Source: Paragordius varius (taxonomy: Eukaryota; Nematomorpha). From it: a stretch of DNA of 64,000 nucleotides. Of the stretch, positions 58,184-64,000 are shown in pieces. The notes under the pieces were generated by a model. It had not been told where the DNA came from. It searched no databases and saw only the letters and a program-made list of their open reading frames with translations. The position numbers and the translations under genes are program-made. Location of the stretch: positions 682,001 through 746,000 of the forward strand of contig OZ176058.1 of assembly GCA_964247055.1 (NCBI GenBank), given 5' to 3'. How positions within the stretch are numbered: position 1 is the first letter of the stretch; every line of letters starts with the position of its first letter.

Positions 58184-58785
58184 AAAATATTTTGAGAAAT
58201 TTGAAATTATATACTGCATTTATATTAATAATGATTATATATATATATTGTATATATTGACAAAAAATGTAGTTAACTTTTGATAAAAGATGTGGATATA
58301 TTACAGTAAAAATTGAAAATAAAAGCTTCCAAAGGCTCAAAATGGCATGGTCAAAAGAAATTTTAAATTTTGAAATTATATATTAATGTTTATATATATA
58401 TATATATATATATTGACAAAAAATGTTAACTTTTGTAAAAAGATGGATATATTACAGTAAAATTTATGATATAAGTTTTAAAAACTGACGCAAAATGACC
58501 TCTTAGGTCAAAGAATTCTATGATTCTTTGATAAAAAATAGTTAACTTTTGATAAAAAGATGGGGATATATTACAATAAAATTTGAAATTGAAGCTTCAA
58601 AGGCTTAAAATGGCATGGTTAAAAGAAATATTTTAAAATTTGAAATTATATACTGCATTTATATATATTGACAAAAAATGATAACTTTTGTTTAAAAAGA
58701 TGGATATATTACAGTAAAAATTGAAAATAGCTTCAAAAAACTGAAGGCTAGATGGCTTCTATGGTCAGGAAAAATTTTAAATGTT
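58184..58785 (+). repeat. Tandem echoes of APRT exon 5 end in the 3' flank
   Basis: Units of about 110-190 bases repeat the end of the coding exon (AAAATGGC...ATGGTCAA...AAATTTTGA) followed by a 3' UTR-like stretch with TTGACAAAAAATG and GATATATTACAGTAAAA. Copies of the coding end fall near 58325, 58475, 58590 and 58735. The last aligns with CTGACGACAAAATGGCCG of the true exon through CTGAAGGCTAGATGGCTT. Confidence 0.85.
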
Positions 58786-58821
58786 CTAAAAATATGTGTA
58801 GACTAACGAATTATATTATTA

Positions 58822-58957
58822 TTGGGCACCACACAATAGCATATGTTATAAAATTAGCTTTCTCTATAATTAATGTTGCGCAAGCTGGAAAAAAACTATT
58901 TAATATCAGCCATTTGTTGTTTTTTATACCCACCCGCACACTATTGTGTTACCAATT
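58822..58957. mobile_element. Palindromic MITE, possibly family F
   Basis: TTGGGCACCACACAATAGC pairs with ACTATTGTGTTACCAATT; inner TATGTTATAAAA / TTTTTTATACCCA. Diverged. Confidence 0.6.
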
Positions 58958-59540
58958 GACGATCAAATGAGAATAAACGCCAGCATAAATTTGCATTCTG
59001 AGCAAATCCACGGCAGAATTTTGTAAAAAAATTAAAAATTTATGAAATTAGAACATTAAACTGTATTATTTAAAGGATTTATTTAATATATATATTTACA
59101 ATATTACAATATTAATGTATAAATTTAAAAAAATATTCTTGTTTTGCATGCGGTGCTTATATTTTTTTGGCAAAATGCTTATTTTATATTATTGTATATG
59201 CATTTATAATATTTTTGAATTTTGTCATTTCTGATTTAATATTTGAATAATTTATTTATTTGGGAAACTATATATATAATGTTTGGCATTTAATTGATGA
59301 GTTTTGTAATAAATGAATTTAGTAATTATATATTTCAAATAAAATATCATATTTATGCAGATGTATAATTTCTTTAAATAATTGTTGTAATTAAATGATA
59401 ATATAGAGGTTACATACGTGATTCCGAATGTTGTAAAGTTAGAAAATGTATCATATAACAAATAAATAAATTATTAAAAACGACAAACCATTCTTTCTGT
59501 CTTCTAAATATATTTCATCGTTTGTAAACACAATAATATG
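58958..59540. other. Spacer downstream of APRT
   Basis: AT-rich, no gene; no repeat seen. Confidence 0.5.
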
Positions 59541-60075
59541 ATTGGATAACATATTTTAGTAAATATTTATTGATTGTTGAAAATATATGGTTGTTTGCTC
59601 GAAATGCAAAAATATGATTGGGTTACTTATTTAAATTGGATGTTTGAATGTTGAAAATATATGGTTGATTGTTGGTAAACAATATATTATTAGTAACCTA
59701 TTTTGATTGTTGTAAATATATGGTTAATTGGAAACAAAGTTATTAAGCAACTTAGTTGCAATTATTATTTGATTTTTGGAAATATATGGTTGATTGTTGG
59801 AAACACAAAAATGCTATTAGTAAGCTATTTTGATTGTTGCAAATGTTTTATTGTTGAATATATATGGTTAATTATACAGAAAAATGTTATTGGGTAACAT
59901 ATTTTTATAGTTGTAAATATTATTTGATTGTTGGTCTTATATGGTTAATTGTTAGTAAACATATATATTATTGGTAACCTATTTTAATTTTTGCAAATAT
60001 TATTTAACTGTTGAAAATGTATGGTTGTTTGTCGGAAAATTGGGTAACATATGATTGTAGGAAAAAGTATTTTAT
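59540..60075. repeat. Degenerate tandem repeat (ATATATGGTTGATTGTTGG)
   Basis: About eight imperfect units of 50-75 bases with TTGTTGAAAATATATGGTTG and GGTAACCTATTTT. No relation to APRT seen. Confidence 0.8.
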
Positions 60076-60293
60076 TGTTATTTTAGATATCGTCCATATG
60101 AATAATTAAGTATAAGGAAAGGACTTTCAAATCATTAGCCCGGAAAACGAAATAAAGCTATTTTTAAAATTTTTAATTAAGCCAATGTTTTGAATTATTC
60201 CATCATTATTTTTTGTTAAAAAATTTAGATTAACAAAGATAATATATTACAATATTATATTTATTCATAAAAAATTAAGCTTTTAAATAATAA

Positions 60294-60335
<42 letters not shown>

Positions 60336-60479
60336 CGTAATCCTTTTAGTTTTGCTAAATCAAACGTTTTACGTCTATCTGTCTGTACATCATCAAAAAT
60401 ACTAGCAACTTTATAATAATTATATGATTTCCAGGTCAAACATATTTTAAAATTAATATTACAATTAATTTTAATTTAA

Positions 60480-60860
60480 TTTCACTCTACATATCGCTAT
60501 CTATTGGTAAAAATATCACTAAGACTTATTTGGTAGCTTGTTTTGAAGTTATGATTTGGTCAACCGCCGCATGGCCCAAAACCTCTTGCGAAGAAACAAA
60601 AAATGTTTTGAAATTTTACGCAGTTGGTGATCCAATCAGATATAGGTGCAGTGATTTTGGTATAATATCGAAGAAAGATTTCTTTTTTGGAATTAAATTA
60701 AATTTGAAATTTTCTAATGAGGGGATCTTGCCGAATTCAATGCCCGAGTTGACTTTAGAGAAAAGTATAGTGTAGATCAAATCTCTTTCGCGTGTTGTGA
60801 CTGACATCATTATTAGGGACGGGTTTGCTTTTTTCAATGATGAAAGAAAGTTTAAAACAA
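60480..60860 (-). other. GC-richer segment with open frames, possible exon or gene remnant
   Basis: Markedly less AT-rich than its surroundings. The minus frame reads SVTTRERDLIYTILFSKV, NSGIEFGKIPSLENFKFNLI and SFFDIIPKSLHLYLIGSPTA then a stop; past the stop the same frame gives NFKTFFVSSQEVLGHAAVDQ. The plus strand is also open for 81 codons. The minus reading looks more protein-like, but I do not recognise it. It may be a decayed gene or transposase fragment. Confidence 0.35.
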
Positions 60861-60890
60861 ACTAGGTAAAATTTTATTTGAAATATCCAG

Positions 60891-61177
60891 TATTAAAAGC
60901 TAGGTCATTCAAGATTCAGAATGCCACTAACATGTGGCAAAATTTATTTGAAAACAAAATTCTAGGTTAAATATTATTTAAAATATTTGTAAATAATATC
61001 AAAAAAATGAAATAATATAAAAAACAGGACATTATTAGTGAAACGCAAGTGTCGTACAAACATTATTTTCACAATCCAATATTGCATGATATTTACTTAA
61101 GTAAAAAGTGGTCATGACCATGGTCTGACTGTCTCTGACCGGATTTTTTTGAAACAGCAGTCAAATGGACAACCCTA
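60891..61177 (-). mobile_element. hAT-like fragment, left end
   Basis: Reverse complement matches the left part of the 48111 element (CCACATGT, CAATATTGCATGATATTTAC, AACGCAAGTGT), ending AGTCAAATGGACAACCCTA at 61176. The terminus is better preserved here. Confidence 0.72.
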
Positions 61178-61614
61178 GTCCCAACAGTCAAAAAGGAACA
61201 ACGAAACCCATAATTTCACACAAACGAGCCTCTATTTAATATCACCGTAGGAGTCAAATCCCAATCGTAGGAATTTGCTGAATCCACTACTGGCCAGATT
61301 CACAGTACCCGGGATGTAAATTTGAAGGCATTCTTAAGGAAATATCCTATGATCTGACCCATCCGCGCAGGAACAACCCCCGCAAACCAAACTATACACA
61401 TAGAACGTCTATAAGTTTAATCTCAAGAAAGCTATCCTAAATATATGGAATCCCTAAGTATTTCAATATCGACACCGAAACGATTTAAAATTATATAAAC
61501 ATAAATAGAATTAGTAATCCCCTCTCCTGAATTCAAAACCAGCCACCTTTAACGGAAAAGAAATGTCCGAATTAGAGCTCTCTCGTTTCGAACCAATTAT
61601 AAAATATTTATCCA
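61178..61614. other. GC-richer unique segment between two hAT-like fragments
   Basis: Contrasts sharply with the AT-rich surroundings (ACCCGGGATG, CATCCGCGCAGG). No open frame is convincing; a short one (MSELELSRFEPIIKYLSK) begins at 61563. It might be internal sequence of a larger element or a relic of a gene. Confidence 0.35.
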
Positions 61615-61950
61615 AAATACTTGTTCACATATATGGAATCATATTTTGCAAAGTGCTTGATTGTTTTATTATTTAGAAATTACTGGATATGCTTAAATGA
61701 TGGTTAACAATTTTATAACGATGCATGTTTGACAATTTTATATTATTGGGTAAGTAAGCATTTAAATATTTAATTTATATTTATAAAAAAATATATAAAA
61801 AAACAATAAAATCTAACTTTACAAAAAATTTACCAGTACTTTCTTAAAAAAACAAGTTTTTAAATGACCATGGTGATCAATATATAAATAGTCACTGACC
61901 TAGTCATGACCTGACCGGGTCTTATGACTTGGTCAGCACAACCCTAGTTG
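61615..61950 (+). mobile_element. hAT-like fragment, right end
   Basis: Matches the right 300 bases of the 48111 element (CATATTTTGCAAAGT..TTGATTGTTTT, AACAATAAAATCT), ending TGGTCAGCACAACCCTA. Its left part is missing. Confidence 0.72.
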
Positions 61951-62529
61951 AGACTGTATTAGTTTTGAAATGTGACTATTATAAAGCCCAAAAATTAGAA
62001 AAAACGAGGACGGCCAAAAAAAGATTCACCATCTATTTAAGAGTGTTTTTGTTATCCTTTATGAAACAAATAACTTTTTCAAAGAGTGTTATAATTTTAA
62101 TTTTTTTTTAGTTTTACAAATTTTTCATAAAAAGAAATGTAGCGATACAATTTTTTTTATTTAAAGTTTTAAATATTAGATAATATATTAAAATATCTGA
62201 CATCTTTTTACTTAAAGCATTTTTGTATATCATGAAAAATTAAACAATAACCTTAAATAGCAACGTGGAATACCAGTCAAAAGCCATTGGATTACATAAC
62301 TGTGCATGAACAAAATAGGGTATAAAAAGTATAGTTTGTCTTTTAAAAATATATATTTTTATCCAAATTTGAAACTGTATAATCATTTTATACTGTACTT
62401 ATAAAATTTTAATATAATAAAGATAATCGCCATCTATATATGTTTTAATAAGAATATACACATAATTTGTATTTAATAAATTAGATTTAAAAAGTATGTA
62501 ATTTTTGTTGTATATATAAAACTTAGCTA

Positions 62530-62680
62530 ATACCATTTGCACTTCAAGAGTGTTTTTGAACATTTTAAGTTGGTCCTTAAGATTTCAACTTCGTCCCTGA
62601 ATACTTCACGTTAGTCCTTTAGCACTTCAGGTTGGTCCTTGAACATTTTAGTTTGGTCCTATAAATGATCAAATTTTGAT
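62530..62680. mobile_element. MITE family L end
   Basis: TACCATTTGCACTTCAAGAG followed by about five 21-bp units AAGTTGGTCCTTGAACATTT. It matches both ends of the element at 4240-5298. A possible decayed partner is near 63075-63125 (AAGTGTTCACAATTTGAACA). Confidence 0.7.
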
Positions 62681-62689
62681 TTAACCATA

Positions 62690-64000
62690 ATTTTTGCATG
62701 TATTTTTTATTTTAGTATTTTTTAACCTAATTTTCTTATTTATTACAGATTTGTTGATAAAATAAAAATTTTTGTTTAACCACTTTTTTGTTTCAAATTA
62801 ATTTTTTTCCAATTTTACAAAATTATTAATTTTTAAAAGTTTTCAAAGAAAAATTCAGAAAATTTATATATTTTTAAATTACATGATTTTAATCATATAA
62901 ATATCAAAAATAATTTTAAGAAATTAATAAAGATATACGGTTTCTCAATGATTAATGGTTGATATTGATTTAAATTTTATGTAAAATAATAGAAAATATT
63001 AACGATGAAATAGATGAATGATATAAGATATGATTGATAAAAGTTAAAATAAAATAAAAAAAACAAAAAAACCAACTAAAGTGTTCACAATTTGAACAAG
63101 TACATTTGATGTGTAAACGATATATATATAATATATTATATTCAAAATTTAAACGGCCCTTATACATAATAAATATTTTTTATAAAATATTTTTGATGAA
63201 TATTTTACACCAATAATTATAAGTTTTACAAATTAAATAAACCAATTAAAGAAAGAATATTTAAGGTTATTTAGTTTGATTAAATATAAATTTGTGGGAA
63301 AGTTATGTTTAAAATTATGACATTTTTCACGATTTTTTAATCATTTAAAATGTCTACCAATAATTACTTTATAGCAATAAAATCTAAAATTACACGATAC
63401 TATTAAATTTAATAAGGTGGATAAAATATATTACTATTTATTTTTGATATAAAATCGAATGGAGTGAATGTATAAAATTACAGTTCAAATTCACCCCTGA
63501 ACAATTCAAAATCCTCGAACAATTCAAATTCACCCTAAATCAATTATGTGTTTTTATAAGATTACAATTACCTTAAATATAGAATTTTGTTTAAAATTAA
63601 TATAGAAATAATAAACTATGTAGAAAAATGTTATTTCATATTAATGATCTGTTTTATGTTAGCCCGACACAATTTTTAGGGGGAATTCGAATTGTAAATG
63701 GTATATCATGAAATATGTCACAATAATTATCAATTATTGTTTCAGCAATAATATAACGTTTGCGTATAACTTAAATTTTCTGGTTCTGAAACATAAAAAT
63801 GCATTAAAAAATATTATGTTTTTAAGGACAGGCATTTTTAATAAATAAATGAAAAATTTAATGTTATTTACCAAATAATCAGCATATTTCCATATCAATC
63901 ACAATATATACCATTAAATATCAGAAAAGAATTTAAAAAATAAGAATATAATAAATTTTAAAAGTATTAATAATTTTAGTATAAATTTAATAATATGTAT
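62690..64000. other. Terminal AT-rich spacer
   Basis: Apart from the family B copy at 63471-63704, no gene or repeat is recognised. Confidence 0.5.
63471..63704. mobile_element. MITE family B copy
   Basis: Left ATTACAGTTCAAATTCACCC, right GAATTGTAAATGGTATA; internal AAACTATGTAGAAAAATG. Confidence 0.84.

Noticed and set aside
61563-61680. Short frame MSELELSRFEPIIKYLSK as a gene start
   Set aside because: It runs into the hAT-like fragment and stops; no splice donor or family match to support it.
1-64000. tRNA, rRNA or other structured RNA genes
   Set aside because: No A/B-box or rRNA core sequences found on either strand; the many hairpins belong to MITEs.

Overview
This window is extremely A+T-rich animal nuclear DNA with spliceosomal introns, long (TA)n tracts and a dense load of small inverted-repeat DNA transposons. 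An animal source is inferred because the clearest gene on the minus strand encodes a TOX-family HMG-box protein, a family I know only from animals. The species cannot be named from the sequence; a small-bodied or AT-rich invertebrate is most likely. There are no rRNA, tRNA, CRISPR or prokaryotic operon features.

Layout. 1-5.3 kb: overlapping MITE families and a 21-bp minisatellite. 5.36-27.57 kb, minus strand: a seven-exon TOX-family gene, 839 codons, assembled here by phase-consistent splicing (exons 26600-27565, 20848-21464, 18549-18684, 13175-13276, 11800-12013, 9970-10277, 5360-5536). It has an Asn/Ser-rich N-terminus, a complete HMG box split over three exons and the Cys/His C-terminal motif of TOX proteins. 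27.6-36.1 kb: spacer with MITEs, a four-copy tandem array of one MITE and a large imperfect palindrome. 36.11-36.80 kb, minus: a first coding exon of an unrecognised gene. 36.8-49.4 kb: spacer with hAT-like, TTAA-type and palindromic elements. 49.45-58.18 kb, plus: a complete five-exon adenine phosphoribosyltransferase gene (186 aa). 58.2-64 kb: echoes of the APRT last exon, hAT-like fragments, a tandem repeat and one GC-richer island of unknown nature.

The most striking observation is shared by the two unrelated genes, on opposite strands. Their introns are largely built from tandem, diverged copies of the exon borders next to them, each with the adjoining splice site (called 'exon echoes' here). 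APRT intron 1 has nine copies of the acceptor and first 60 bases of exon 2. TOX intron 6 has about 18 copies of the donor end of exon 6. The HMG exon, TOX exons 2 and 5, APRT exons 2, 3, 4 and the APRT last exon also have echoes. Several echoes differ from the real exon almost only at synonymous positions. I do not know a described system that does this; unequal exchange or slippage across splice junctions, with possible exon-end turnover, is my inference.

A second theme is MITEs whose ends carry 21-bp tandem repeats. Two families with similar ends (ACCATTT...) carry different 21-bp units, and in three places these have expanded into minisatellites of roughly 0.5 to 0.9 kb. These arrays produce most of the apparent open reading frames outside the two real genes.
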